From NCBI RefSeq assembly GCF_016616235.1, contig NZ_CP067100.1:6445001-6509000 (forward strand): a stretch of DNA of 64,000 nt, read 5' to 3'. Of this stretch, positions 33,675 through 42,691 are shown piece after piece (within the stretch, counting starts at the first letter, position 1; every line of letters begins with the position of its first letter). The translations under genes were made by a program, and so were the position numbers. The DNA comes from Bradyrhizobium diazoefficiens. Lineage in GTDB: Bacteria > Pseudomonadota > Alphaproteobacteria > Rhizobiales > Xanthobacteraceae. The notes under the pieces are model-generated. The model saw only the letters and a program-made list of their open reading frames with translations, ran no database searches and was not told the origin of the DNA.

Positions 33675-36404
33675 CTATTGCTGGAAAACGTGGATGTCGT
33701 TCTGCTTGCCTGATGGCCCCAAAGTGGCCGTGTATAGCACACCATGGATTGTGAAGTTGGTTTGGGGGCGGCCCGCGCTCGGCAGCACATTGTACCAGTG
33801 CATCCCGCGCATGAGGTTTTCCGGCGCGCGTTGATTGCGGTGCTGCCAGGTTGAAGGGACGAACCCTCCTAAGTCTTGCACGGGCGGCGGCATGTACTGT
33901 CTCGCGCCGAAAATCGATTCCCCAACGCTTTGTTCCCATGATGGGCTTGGCTGATCGACGCTTTGTACGGGCGAATGGTCGGGTATCGGCACATCCCGCC
34001 AGAAGCTCGCAGTATTCCAGCTATCGGAGGGAGGCTGGCCGGCTTGGTCCACTCCATGCCAAAACTCTGCCGAATCGACGCTTCGTATCGAGGGCCCCGG
34101 TCGATCGGCTGCAGCTGCCGCTCGCGGTTCGCTGGGAGCGGCGCTCAGACGTCGTCGGAGTTGCTCTCGATCGATGACAAGGCTGTCGAGGGGGACCGCG
34201 GCTGGCCACAACCCTTCTGCTAATCGTGAGACCAGCGCCCGTGTGCCATCCAAGACGTATACGCCGCAATCCCGACCGTTCCGCTGCTGGGCCATGAGGG
34301 CGGACTCAAAGTGAGCGCCGAGCCTAGCTGCGAGCTGATTTGCAAGCGATTCGTTGTGCCTGCCCGCGGAATCATAGTGATAGGCAAGGGGCCCTGAGCG
34401 GTCCCGACGATCAACGAATAGCAGTGACCAATGGTTACCGCGGCGATTGAGATCCGCCGGGCTGGCGTCGTTCACAGGCAAGAACAGGAAATCGGCTGTA
34501 TCGTAACCAGTCGTCCGATCATTAACGATGCGATGGAACGCGCGTAGCGCATCGCTCGCTTCGAAGTGGAGCAACTGAGTGGCTATGAGGGGATCCACGA
34601 ACCGCGTGCGGATGGCAAGATCCGGATTGCTCTGCAGCAATTCCTGCGCCAGGAGCCCGTAGTCCCGGTGAATATGCTCGTCTCCCAGCCACTGCGTCGC
34701 ACCAAGTGAGGCTCCGCTGCGGTCTTGGATAGGTTGATCAACATGCTGCGGCGGCCGGGTTGGCTCGGACCCGGCAGGTTGATCCGACCGCGAGGGGGTG
34801 TCGGGATCGGCCGGTCCCGCCCCACTTGCTTGTTCCCTGGCTTCCCCAAAAGCGGCGTTCGCCTGAACGACTTGTAGGTACTGCCCAAGCCGCTTGAGTG
34901 CCACGGAGCGTTTTCCCACGGCTTCGCTGAAGTCCTGGTAGTCTTTTTTCAACGACCATTTCTGCTCGTCATCGCCGTTAAGTCGGCTTGCTATGCTCTC
35001 CCTACCCCTTGTCTGAAGCCAATCACTGAACCTTCGTTGATGGCGGGCTGTATTTGTGGCAACTCTCCTTTGGGTAGCCGAGCCTGCTCCGAGCTTGCTC
35101 AGCTCTTCGTTGACCAGACCATCGATGATGAGGGCGTCGTCGGGATAAGGATGAAGCTCCTTCACTTCGGACTCGGCGCCTAGGTACTGCCGAAGCCGAT
35201 CTAGATTCATGTCTGCTTTTCCCACAGTCTTGGTAAAGTCCCTGTAATCGTTCTTCAACGAGCGTTGCTGCTGATCACTGCCGTTGAGCCGGCTGGCTAT
35301 GCTCCCTCTACCCTCCCTTCGCAGCCAGTCACTGAACCGGCGTCGCGCGCTGGCATTCCACGTGACACGACGACGGTTCTGGTAAGTCGAGTCGGGTCCG
35401 AGCATGCTCAACTCTTCGTTGGCCAGACCATCGATAATGCGGGCGTCGTCGGGATAAGGATGGTGGATTCCTAGCCCCATCAGGCGGGGGCCGGGGCCGA
35501 CGGCTTGGAGTTCTCGCCCGTCAGGCGCGATCCTCCGGAGATGAGACAGAGCCGACTTGAGACGGTCGTCATCGTCCCCACCGCTTGCCCTGTAGTCCTC
35601 TATGTCAGCGGCTAGTGACTCTGGATCGTTAAAGAGCCGAGAAGCCAGCGGATTCCTGTCCTCTGCTCGGAGCCAACGAGCAAACCTTCTAACATACGCT
35701 AAATTGGGCCTGATCGTACCCTCGGGAACCCTTCCGTCCCCTCGGCCAATGCTACCGTCGGGTAAAATTTCGTAGTCTCGGACTGCCTCGCCGAACTGCG
35801 AAATGCATTGCTCGTCTTCGGGATATAGCTCGCCAGCGGGACGACTACGTTTTACGAAATCCATGCGAAGCTCTTTATGGACCTCGTCGGGCGCCGCGGT
35901 GCCGGACGACTTGCTGCGACGGTTTCCCCCGAAGGCATTTCCGACCCCAGACTTGACACGCGACCACAAACCGCGGCTTTTGCGGTCCTTCGTCTGGGCC
36001 GCGGGCTCCGGTTCGGACGGTGCTGTATAGCGCGTGCTTTTGAACGGCCTGTCGCGCAAATCAAGGTAGGATTCACCCGCCGCCGAACCGCCAGGGTAAG
36101 CGCGAGGCACGTCTACGCTACGGCGCATGCTGCCGAAGGCATCGTCGCGGAGGTTGAATCGAGGCGGCGTTCGCATCGATTCAGTACGCGTGACAATTTC
36201 ATGCGGCTCGGTGGGTCGAATATCGGGCGAACTCCGGTCAGATGAACTCTCCTCGGGCGAACTGAGCTGCAGATTTGTCAGCTGTTGCTCAAAGCCAGTT
36301 TGATTCGCTGGCATGTCGTCCGATTCTTCCCTCGCACGCTGCAGCTCATGCTGCTCAGCGTACCAGCGGGTCCAATAGTTCGGATCGTTATAGTTCGGCT
36401 CCAC
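33675..36404 (-). CDS. Type III effector, Ulp1-like SUMO protease (NopD-like)
   Basis: A 909-residue protein starting at GTG after AAGGAGAG. Residues 1-190 are polar and Ser/Arg-rich, suiting a secretion signal. About 190-510 hold one degenerate and two clear ~100-residue repeats (PYPDDALIIDGL, RRFSDWL, SIASRLNG, SLKKDYQDF). Residues 570-735 are a C48 peptidase domain with His658 (GNHWSLLFVD), Asp678 (YHYDSAG), Gln707 and Cys713 (NGRDCGVYV), in the Ulp1 spacing. Residues 775-805 carry two SAEFWHGV/TASFWRDV units, and the end (NLMRGMHWYNVLPS) looks like a shared effector tail. NopD of Bradyrhizobium cleaves plant SUMO. Delivery to the plant cell is inferred. Confidence 0.85.
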   Translation of the reverse strand: MEPNYNDPNYWTRWYAEQHELQRAREESDDMPANQTGFEQQLTNLQLSSPEESSSDRSSPDIRPTEPHEIVTRTESMRTPPRFNLRDDAFGSMRRSVDVPRAYPGGSAAGESYLDLRDRPFKSTRYTAPSEPEPAAQTKDRKSRGLWSRVKSGVGNAFGGNRRSKSSGTAAPDEVHKELRMDFVKRSRPAGELYPEDEQCISQFGEAVRDYEILPDGSIGRGDGRVPEGTIRPNLAYVRRFARWLRAEDRNPLASRLFNDPESLAADIEDYRASGGDDDDRLKSALSHLRRIAPDGRELQAVGPGPRLMGLGIHHPYPDDARIIDGLANEELSMLGPDSTYQNRRRVTWNASARRRFSDWLRREGRGSIASRLNGSDQQQRSLKNDYRDFTKTVGKADMNLDRLRQYLGAESEVKELHPYPDDALIIDGLVNEELSKLGAGSATQRRVATNTARHQRRFSDWLQTRGRESIASRLNGDDEQKWSLKKDYQDFSEAVGKRSVALKRLGQYLQVVQANAAFGEAREQASGAGPADPDTPSRSDQPAGSEPTRPPQHVDQPIQDRSGASLGATQWLGDEHIHRDYGLLAQELLQSNPDLAIRTRFVDPLIATQLLHFEASDALRAFHRIVNDRTTGYDTADFLFLPVNDASPADLNRRGNHWSLLFVDRRDRSGPLAYHYDSAGRHNESLANQLAARLGAHFESALMAQQRNGRDCGVYVLDGTRALVSRLAEGLWPAAVPLDSLVIDREQLRRRLSAAPSEPRAAAAADRPGPSIRSVDSAEFWHGVDQAGQPPSDSWNTASFWRDVPIPDHSPVQSVDQPSPSWEQSVGESIFGARQYMPPPVQDLGGFVPSTWQHRNQRAPENLMRGMHWYNVLPSAGRPQTNFTIHGVLYTATLGPSGKQNDIHVFQQ
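35030..35440 (-). repeat. Two tandem protein-level repeats inside the effector
   Basis: Residues about 315-410 and 417-510 are two copies of one module: PYPDDA(R/L)IIDGL(A/V)NEELS(M/K)LG, then RRFSDWL, GR.SIASRLNG, SLK.DY.DF, and .RL.QYL. A third, weaker copy precedes them at about 194-290 (YPEDEQCI, RRFARWLRAEDRNPLASRL). The DNA of the two good copies has diverged, so the duplication is not recent. Endpoints are approximate. Confidence 0.75.
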
Positions 36405-36684
36405 ATCGCTCTCCTTAGATGAGCAAGATTTGATAGCTGCCCCTGAGCTAACTCGACGCCACTGGCCACAAGGGCTCTAACCGTAAGCCGAGGGCGAACA
36501 GAACACGAGTGCGGTCGTGGCGCGCACCACGAGCTCGAGCATTTCTCACATGCGCCGTCTGGCGACAGCAGATCTCAGCGCGGACTCTCGGACTTAAGCG
36601 ACCGCGCACTTTTCAGTGACCTAGCACGACATCGCCACCATCGGCACGCAACTCGTTAGCATGCCTAACCAGCCGACCGTGATG
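36405..36684. other. Gap between effector genes
   Basis: No gene. It holds the ribosome site of the effector gene and AGCT-containing sequences that only poorly resemble a tts box. Transcription of the large effector may therefore come from the tts box at 37001-37030 by read-through. Confidence 0.45.
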
Positions 36685-36963
36685 CTAAGGCTTGATCAAA
36701 TCAGAGAACTGAACGAGCGCGGCAATATAGCTCGAAACCGTTCTCTTCGACGGGCCGCTAGCGAGAGCTTCTTCACGGACGGCGCGAACGAGGTCAGCCT
36801 CTGCATCGGAGGGATTCTGGTTTGCCATGCTGGGAGGCTTCGCGCCATCGGATTGCGGATCCTCGTTTAGTTTCTGCTCACACTCCGCTTGCCACGCTTG
36901 CTGCTCGTGCAGCATGGAATTGTACATCGGGACATTTCGGTCCAGATCGTGAAACGGGTCCAT
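36685..36963 (-). pseudogene. Short type III effector fragment behind a tts box
   Basis: A 92-codon frame (start MDPFHDLDRNVPMYNSML, GGAG eight bases upstream). It has a polar N-terminus like that of the large effector downstream (MEPNYNDPNYW...EQHELQRA there, LHEQQAWQAEC here) and ends within LVRAVREEALASG...VQFSDLIKP, which resembles the first half of that effector's repeat module. It therefore looks like an effector truncated soon after its first repeat begins. Expression under TtsI is likely from the tts box 38 bases upstream. It could also be a genuinely small secreted protein. Confidence 0.55.
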
Positions 36964-37000
36964 ATCAGCGCTCCGCGGGTTCGCCTAGATGTTCTTATGC

Positions 37001-37030
37001 TAGGAGGCATAGCTTTCAAGAAGCTGACGA
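37001..37030 (-). promoter_or_regulatory. tts box (TtsI-dependent type III promoter element)
   Basis: Read on the minus strand this is TCGTCAG, then CTTCTTG, AAAGCT, four free bases, and CTCCTA. Against the rhizobial tts consensus as I recall it (TCGTCAGnTTnTCG, AAAGCT, n4, CnCCTA) there is one mismatch, TTG for TCG. It points at the effector fragment, whose ATG lies 38 bases downstream. TtsI, induced by NodD and flavonoids, binds such boxes. Confidence 0.82.
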
Positions 37031-37039
37031 GTCAGTTTC

Positions 37040-37570
37040 ACAATGAGCTGTGATTTGGCAATCGTGGGAATGCCTTGCAGCCCTATCGGCGCATGGCGAT
37101 GTCGTTGAGACGCGCCGCCATGATGTTCGACCTTGATACGCCGCTGTTGATACCTTTTCTCGGCAGAGCAGAGCAGATCCAACATATGCCTCTGTATTTG
37201 GCCGTCAGTCCGCCCGCATAGCGCGGCAGGAAAGTGAACTGCATCCCATTATCAGCGAGACCCTTGAGCATCTTTGTAGGACGGTTCCAGAGCTTCCAGG
37301 AAGGCCGAAGGTCCTGCCCGTCCTCTTGGACGTTGCACGAAGACGAACTTACCGGTGCGATCTACCGCGAATTAGCGGTGGCCTTGCCTTCGGCGGTCTG
37401 AAGCTCGGCGATGCCGATATTGAAAATGCCGATCGGCCTTGAACTTCTTCATCGGCTTTTTTGGGGCCTCGGTCCCCTGCAATCGCCCAATGCCGCGGTC
37501 TTGCAAGCCGCGATGCAAGGATGACTGTGTCGGATGCGGGCTGGTCGACTGCAGCACATGGGGGCAGCGG
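37040..37570 (-). pseudogene. IS481-family transposase remnant
   Basis: Several minus-strand pieces in different frames match the middle of IS481-type transposases: KKPMKKFKADRHFQY followed by a shifted region, FAVDRTGKFVFVQ (first catalytic Asp strand), ADNGMQFTFLPRYAGGLTAKYRG (the TDNG-like second acidic motif, here ADNG) and RIKVEHHGG. At least three frame changes and a stop separate them. The relic abuts the tts box, so insertion happened right at the effector promoter. Confidence 0.65.
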
Positions 37571-37856
37571 TCGAGCGGCATCCAATTGCACGGCATGAGT
37601 TGATGGATTTGGGAGTCTACCACCTGTTTGGCGATGCGCCCGGGCGTCCCCAAGTCGCTGACGAAGGAATTCCTGCTGGTCGATCTCGTCAACAACGTGG
37701 ATCAGCTTGCCGAGGAAAGAACGAGGTTCTCAAGCGCGTGGCCGAGCGCGCCGCCGAGACTGATCAGAAGCGCTTAGTCGTGCGGTGCGAGCGTACGGCA
37801 GCGAGCGCGCCAAGAAGTTCTTCGAGCGCGCTGCGAACAAGCGAATTGCATGCCGC

Positions 37857-38144
37857 GTGACTTCCTCCACAATCACCCGCAGTTTGCGGATCTGATCCGG
37901 ATTGTGGCGTAAGAGAAGGGCATTGATCCGGCCTTGGTCGAACAAGACTACTGGATCATGCACTGCCTCTATTGGGCTTGATGAGCTCGGCTTTATCTTC
38001 CAACTCAAAGGCGGCACGTCCCTCTCCAAGGGGCACCAGGTCATCAACCGGTTCTGGGAAGATATCGATATTCTGATCGAACCGTTTCCCGGCCAGGACG
38101 TACAAGCCGGCAAGAACCATAGTAGCGCCGAGGGCAAGTACTAA
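37857..38144 (+). pseudogene. AbiEii/AbiGii nucleotidyltransferase toxin remnant
   Basis: In-frame pieces FLHNHPQFADLIRIVA, then a TAA, then EKGIDPALVEQDYWIMHCLY, and after a frame change GLDELGFIFQLKGGTSLSKG and RFWEDIDILIEP. The ELKGGTSLSK and SEDIDI motifs are the nucleotidyltransferase signature of the type IV AbiE toxin (GGTSL ... EDIDI with catalytic acids). The rest of the toxin and any AbiEi antitoxin are gone. It is a dead phage-defence or plasmid-stability gene. Confidence 0.8.
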
Positions 38145-38508
38145 AATCCCGGAGAGGCTGCGCGATGGTCGCCCACTGCGGTTGGCATCAACGGCTCCAA
38201 CTCCGCGATGATCGGGCCGTCCAGCCCATGGAGACTGAGCCGCTTCACAATATTTTCGACCAAAGACCCCTGGCCCGAGCGGTCAGATGTTGCTGCATGC
38301 TCCAGGATTGGAAATCATCGTGGGCAATCGGGAAAGGCGAGTCATGCTGCTTCTTAATGGAGCCTCCCGATCGTTGTCGCGCTAAGACGCGGCAGACTAG
38401 ATCCGCGAACGCATCGCAGGATGGGCGTCCGACCGGGCGTCCACCAACTCTTGACTCGCGTGACGGGTCAATCCGAAGGAAGCCTGGATCACGCTTGACG
38501 ATCACGCG
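38145..38508. other. Gap without a recognisable gene
   Basis: Frames on both strands are open for up to 120 codons, but none resembles a known family or has a good start. Given the AbiEii relic before it, decayed element DNA is likely. Confidence 0.45.
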
Positions 38509-38769
38509 TCAGTGCACCTGTCCTTCGTGCCGCTGAAAGGCGTAGATGGGGTTCATACCGCAATAAGCGTAAGTGCCGGATGCAGTGGCCATGCACTGGT
38601 CATAGGTCGAGAACTGGCAATTGCCCGGATATCCCCAGGTACGTCCCTGCAGACAATAAATGTCCTGCCGAGCCGGGGGAATGTGCCCCCGCGGAGCGGC
38701 GATCGAAGGGTATCCCAAGTCGACGAGAATGGTAAGTGCAAGCACACCAATGGTCGGAAGATTGGGCAT
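38509..38769 (-). CDS. DUF3551 secreted small protein
   Basis: An 86-residue protein with an N-terminal hydrophobic signal (IGVLALTILVDLG) and a mature part with the DUF3551 pattern: YCLQG, NCQFSTYDQCMATASGTYAYCGMNPIY. Four cysteines suggest disulfides in the periplasm. The family is expanded in Bradyrhizobium and has no known function. It stands alone, with AGGAGG close before the start. Confidence 0.82.
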   Translation of the reverse strand: MPNLPTIGVLALTILVDLGYPSIAAPRGHIPPARQDIYCLQGRTWGYPGNCQFSTYDQCMATASGTYAYCGMNPIYAFQRHEGQVH

Positions 38770-39177
38770 GAGACCTCTAGCCTCCTTTTAGTCTTGGTGA
38801 AGATATAAGATTCTCACTTGGTGTTTTGATCCTAGTCAATGGCAAAGACCCGATCGCAGTGCGTCCGGCGATCGCCTCCAAAGAAGCTCGACCGTAGTGG
38901 CACCCCGAGCTCGGAGCAGAACTCGTGCTGCTCGTAGAAAAAAGGCACTTTTCCAGCGCGATGGGGTAGATGTCCAGTGGAAACCTGCAACCGAACAATC
39001 GATCAGGCTTGAGAACTTCGCGGTCCCGAATAGTTCGGTCGACCGCGAAGCATACGGTGAGCTTACCGGCGACCGAAATGGGCGGAAAGTTCGCCCCTCG
39101 TCAGGTTTGAGAGCCCGCGTCGCGTGACCTGTATGGCTTAACGGCTCTATGGGCCTCCTGAACTTCCAACGAGTTCT
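38770..39177. other. Gap without a recognisable gene
   Basis: No supported ORF. It contains the upstream region of the DUF3551 gene and the 3' flank of the next minus-strand gene. Confidence 0.5.
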
Positions 39178-39444
39178 CTAGCGTTTCGTGATCGGCTTGA
39201 TCCGTCGCATCAAGGAATCGGCATATTCCTCGCGCTCGCGCATGAAGCGCTCTTGATGCGCTTTGAAACTCTCGACCCTCTTCTTGATCTCATCGCGTTC
39301 GCTGCCGCCATAGTCAGGCCCGCTGGAGGTACCCTGCTCGACGGCTTCGTTCGGCTGAGGCCGCGAGATATCCACCTTCAGCGATCTGGCGAATGCCGCG
39401 GTTTCAGCGACCAGCGCATCGAGCTCGCTCTTCCAATCATGCAT
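39178..39444 (-). CDS. Small helical hypothetical protein
   Basis: An 88-residue protein from the ATG at 39444 (MHDWKSELDALVAETAAFARSL). Charged, helical throughout, with a C-terminal coiled-coil (DEIKKRVESFKAHQERFMREREEYADSLM) and a basic end. I recognise it as a type common in Bradyrhizobium but cannot name a domain. Monocistronic. Confidence 0.65.
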   Translation of the reverse strand: MHDWKSELDALVAETAAFARSLKVDISRPQPNEAVEQGTSSGPDYGGSERDEIKKRVESFKAHQERFMREREEYADSLMRRIKPITKR

Positions 39445-40129
39445 TGACGCCCCCATGCAATACGGCTTGCTAGATGAAGCAGTTCGTCACAAGCTAGGCT
39501 GCGACCGTGACGCAGACGCCAATTGCCAGATAGGCCACCCCAACCAGCATCTGCTTCTCGTTAAAAGGCCCAACCGGCAATAATGATCGACGATGCCCTT
39601 CCGCGCTCAAAATGCTCATCGCCAAAAGCGCAGTCAAAAGCCTGAGGCAACAATTCTAGAGCCGAAACATCTCGCTTCCTAGTTATACCGTTCAGCACGC
39701 TTAATGCAGGCCGATGCTGTTTCCGTCGGGGAAGGGCTCGCAGAGATTTCTCCCTGTCATATAACCCTGCAATCGGCGCCAACTGCTCCGAGCGGCCTGT
39801 ATCAAGGGTCACAACGGTCTTGTGGCGGCCGATGAGCTATGTCACGCGCCGCAAGATGCCGGGATGAACGTCCGGTGATGATACATGAAACCCGGTTTCC
39901 GAGCCGGTGGCATCTTGAAACGACGACGTGTGTGATTGTATAGGCGCATCGAGGACAATTACATCATCTGTGCGGTCGGGCATTCCGCAGCGCACGCGAC
40001 GGCAAAATAGATTGGTGGTTTGAGCGGGGCGTCGAAAGGGTGCGTTTTTCAGGCGCGGTTCGCATGACTGGGAGGATTGGACTCGAACAGAGACCTGCAC
40101 CCAAAGGCCAGCGCGAGCTGGCGGTGGTC
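39445..40129. other. Gap without a recognisable gene
   Basis: Two minus-strand frames (39561-39812 and 39837-40133) are open but have no recognised family and poor starts. A tRNA-like string near 40065-40080 was checked and rejected. Confidence 0.45.
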
Positions 40130-40495
40130 TCACAAGCCTTTGGCGACTGCGTCCGAGAAGGAGCGGTCGACGAGATCCTCGGCATCAAGCTTTCGCTTGA
40201 TGAGGCCCCAGCGGAAGTAGAGGTCGATCGTGCTTTGTTCATCCCTGGTCACACTGTCGTCGATAGGCGCAATGCGCACCTTTGCGCGCGCGAGCCAATG
40301 CAGCGGGACCCTGGCCGGGATATTCATCAACCTGCCCCACGTATCGGCATAGCTGCGGGTATTGTTGAGCGACCAGGCCCTTGCAGCCGCGAGCCGGCGG
40401 ATGAAGTCGGTCAATTCGAGTCGAATATCACGAATGGAAATCGCAGTTGCGACTTGGAAGCCAAGACCTGGTGTCAATCCTTCCGCGGTGATCAC
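40130..40495 (-). pseudogene. NMT1/SsuA-type binding protein, C-terminal fragment
   Basis: About 110 residues resembling the end of a TauA/SsuA-type periplasmic binding protein: DFIRRLAAARAWSLNNTRSYADTWGRLMN, VRIAPIDDSVTRDEQSTIDLYFRWGLI and a final LDAEDLVDRSFSDAV. The signal peptide and first two thirds are missing, and no matching permease or ATPase lies next to it. It directly follows the Rieske oxygenase/reductase pair, so that pair may once have had its own importer. The assignment is by motif resemblance. Confidence 0.55.
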
Positions 40496-40593
40496 GCGGC
40501 GCGATTTGAATAGGCTTCCTCCTGGCTGACATAGGGTCGCTCGGCCGTGAATTCACCGTGGCTACGCCGGTCCACAGCATGACTACACGTTGC

Positions 40594-41607
40594 TCAACCT
40601 CTGCACGATAGGGACGCCGAGGAATGACGCTGGGTCGGCAGACGATCGGGCGTATCGATGGTAATGCAACCGCTGACCGCGCGCGACACGCAGGTGCACA
40701 GCTTCTCGTTCGTCGCCTGCTCCTCGCTGCTGAAGAACACGTCGCGATGATCGACCGGGGCCGACGCCTCCAGAATCGGCAGGACGCACAGCCCACATTC
40801 CCCGCGTCGGCAACCGAAGATCATGTCGACGCCTGCATCTTCAAGCGCATCCAGCATGGAGCGGTTGGCGGGGACCTCGACTTCGAGACCCAGCCGGGGA
40901 ATCCTAATCTTGAACGGCACGTCCGCAAAGTTGCCAGCATTGCCAAACGTCTCGTAGCGGAGGTGCGCCAGGGGCCTGCCTGCTTCGCACCACAGGCGCC
41001 TGGTCGCCTCCAACATGCCGAACGGGCCACACACATAGAGCTCGCCGCGCCGATCGAGTTGGGCGATCTCGCCGGCGATGTCGATGCGCTGTCCCTCTTC
41101 ACCGACGAAGAGCTGGAGCCGTTCGCCGATGTAACGGGCTAGCTCGTCTGCGAGAGCCAAGTCGCCGCGGCTGCGCGCGGCATAGAGCAGGCGAAAATTC
41201 GCGCCCGCTTGCTTCAGCGCCAGTGCCATTGTGTAGATCGGCGTGATGCCGATGCCGCCGGCGAGCAGCAGATATTCCGGCCGGCCGTAGCTCAATTCGA
41301 AGCTGTTGCTCGGCGCGAAGATCGTAAGCCGTTCGCCCACCTTGAGGCGCCACATGCCGATAGACCCGCCCCGGCTGGACGCGAGCCGCTTGACGGCGAT
41401 GCGATAGAGTCCGTCCGGACAAGGTCCTATCAGTGAATAGCTGCGAAGCTGCGGCCGGCCATCAATGGACACAACGACGTCGATGTGACTGCCGGGCGTT
41501 GCGGTGACGAATGCGCGGTCCGGCTCGATCTCGAAGAGACGGACGTCAGGCGTAAGCTCGCGCGTGGCGCGAAGGCGCGCGGCTGCCCATTCGATCGGCT
41601 TGGTCAT
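40594..41607 (-). CDS. Oxygenase reductase component, ferredoxin-NADP reductase plus 2Fe-2S (VanB type)
   Basis: A 337-residue reductase from the ATG at 41607. The FMN/FAD barrel (PQLRSYSLIGP, GGSIGMW) is followed by an NAD domain (YLLLAGGIGITPIY, LYVCGPFGML) and a C-terminal plant-type ferredoxin with cysteines in FGCRRGECGLC and a distant C in KLCTC. This is the VanB/phthalate dioxygenase reductase design. It passes NADH electrons to the Rieske oxygenase encoded ten bases upstream. A 15-residue tail after TIDTPD is longer than usual. Confidence 0.92.
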   Translation of the reverse strand: MTKPIEWAAARLRATRELTPDVRLFEIEPDRAFVTATPGSHIDVVVSIDGRPQLRSYSLIGPCPDGLYRIAVKRLASSRGGSIGMWRLKVGERLTIFAPSNSFELSYGRPEYLLLAGGIGITPIYTMALALKQAGANFRLLYAARSRGDLALADELARYIGERLQLFVGEEGQRIDIAGEIAQLDRRGELYVCGPFGMLEATRRLWCEAGRPLAHLRYETFGNAGNFADVPFKIRIPRLGLEVEVPANRSMLDALEDAGVDMIFGCRRGECGLCVLPILEASAPVDHRDVFFSSEEQATNEKLCTCVSRAVSGCITIDTPDRLPTQRHSSASLSCRG

Positions 41608-41617
41608 GACCTTTCGC

Positions 41618-42691
41618 TCATTCGGCCGCAACATTTGCGATCAGGCGGGCCTGTTCGTCGGCCAGCATCCGCTCGATCAGCCGCCGCGCCCAGAGCGAGC
41701 CCGCATCGATGTTGAGATCGTAGAAGGGCAAACGCGGGTTCTTGTCGATCGCGGCCTGCTGCGCCTCCAATATCCTGTGATCCTGATCGTAGACGCCCGC
41801 TCCGCCATTGACGTGGGCCAGCTGGAGCTCTTTCGTCAATTGCGCATCATCCCTGCGATAATTTCGGACGAAGTTCCAGAAATAGTGGCATGTCATCTCG
41901 GTCTCGGGGGTGATCGCCGCCAAGAACGCGCCGTTGGCGCCGTGCGAGCGGTCGCCTTGCGGCGCGCCCGTACCTGTCAGCGCCACGCCGACGTCGCCGA
42001 CCACGACCGACGGTGCCTGGAACTTCACGATTTGCCAGCGATCGACACGGCCCGGCCGTCCGAGTTGGCGCGCCCAGAACGGGGGCGGCTCGATGTCGAT
42101 CATCCAGCGCGTCATCGTCGCCGTGTCGTCGGTGTGGGTCACATCGAAGGGCGCGGCCGTGATCGCCTCGTCACCGATGCTGCCGGCGTGAACATACGTC
42201 TCGTGAGTGAGGTCCATGAGATTGTCGATCACAAGGCGATAGTCGCATTTCAACTGATAGAACGTGCCCCCCTCGCCGACCCATTGCGTGCCGTCGTTCC
42301 GGTGAAACTCCGGAATTGTGGCAGGGTCCGCCAGCGCGGGGTCACCGGGCCACAGCCAGACCAGGCGATGCCGCTCGACGACCGGATAGGCGCGCACGCA
42401 GGCTGATGGATTGATCGTCTTCTGCGCGGGCATGTAGGTGCAGCGGCCGGCCGAATTGAAGACCAGCCCGTGATAGCCACACATGACCTCATCGCCCTTG
42501 AGATGTCCGAGCGACAGCGGCAGCAGCCGGTGCCAGCAGGCATCCTCCAGCGCGGCGACCACCCCGTCGGTGAGCCGGTAGAGCACGACGTTCTTGCCGC
42601 AGATGATGCGGGCGGAAAGCTCGCGGCCGATTTCGTGGCACCATGCAGCAGCGTACCAGGCGTTGAGCGGAAAAGGCTTTGATGCGTTCAT
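41618..42691 (-). CDS. Rieske non-heme iron oxygenase (VanA type)
   Basis: A 357-residue oxygenase subunit. The Rieske cluster is Cys52/His54 (ACWHRLLPL) and Cys71/His74 (CGYHG). The first motif is CWH rather than the common CPH. The mononuclear iron site is in NLMDLTHETYVHAGSIG. The layout is that of vanillate O-demethylase VanA, which hydroxylates methoxy groups to release formaldehyde. The substrate here is probably an aromatic with O- or N-methyl or similar group; vanillate itself is not proven. GGGAGAG precedes the start, and the VanB-like reductase follows. Confidence 0.9.
   Translation of the reverse strand: MNASKPFPLNAWYAAAWCHEIGRELSARIICGKNVVLYRLTDGVVAALEDACWHRLLPLSLGHLKGDEVMCGYHGLVFNSAGRCTYMPAQKTINPSACVRAYPVVERHRLVWLWPGDPALADPATIPEFHRNDGTQWVGEGGTFYQLKCDYRLVIDNLMDLTHETYVHAGSIGDEAITAAPFDVTHTDDTATMTRWMIDIEPPPFWARQLGRPGRVDRWQIVKFQAPSVVVGDVGVALTGTGAPQGDRSHGANGAFLAAITPETEMTCHYFWNFVRNYRRDDAQLTKELQLAHVNGGAGVYDQDHRILEAQQAAIDKNPRLPFYDLNIDAGSLWARRLIERMLADEQARLIANVAAE

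Noticed and set aside
36420..36480. Possible tts box directly upstream of the 909-aa effector
   Set aside because: Only AGCT and scattered bases agree; the spacing between conserved blocks is wrong by two bases.
40060..40110. tRNA-like string (minus: TTCGAGTCC) suggesting a tRNA 3' end or att site
   Set aside because: The bases flanking the putative T-loop cannot pair into a five-base stem and no acceptor or anticodon arm is present.
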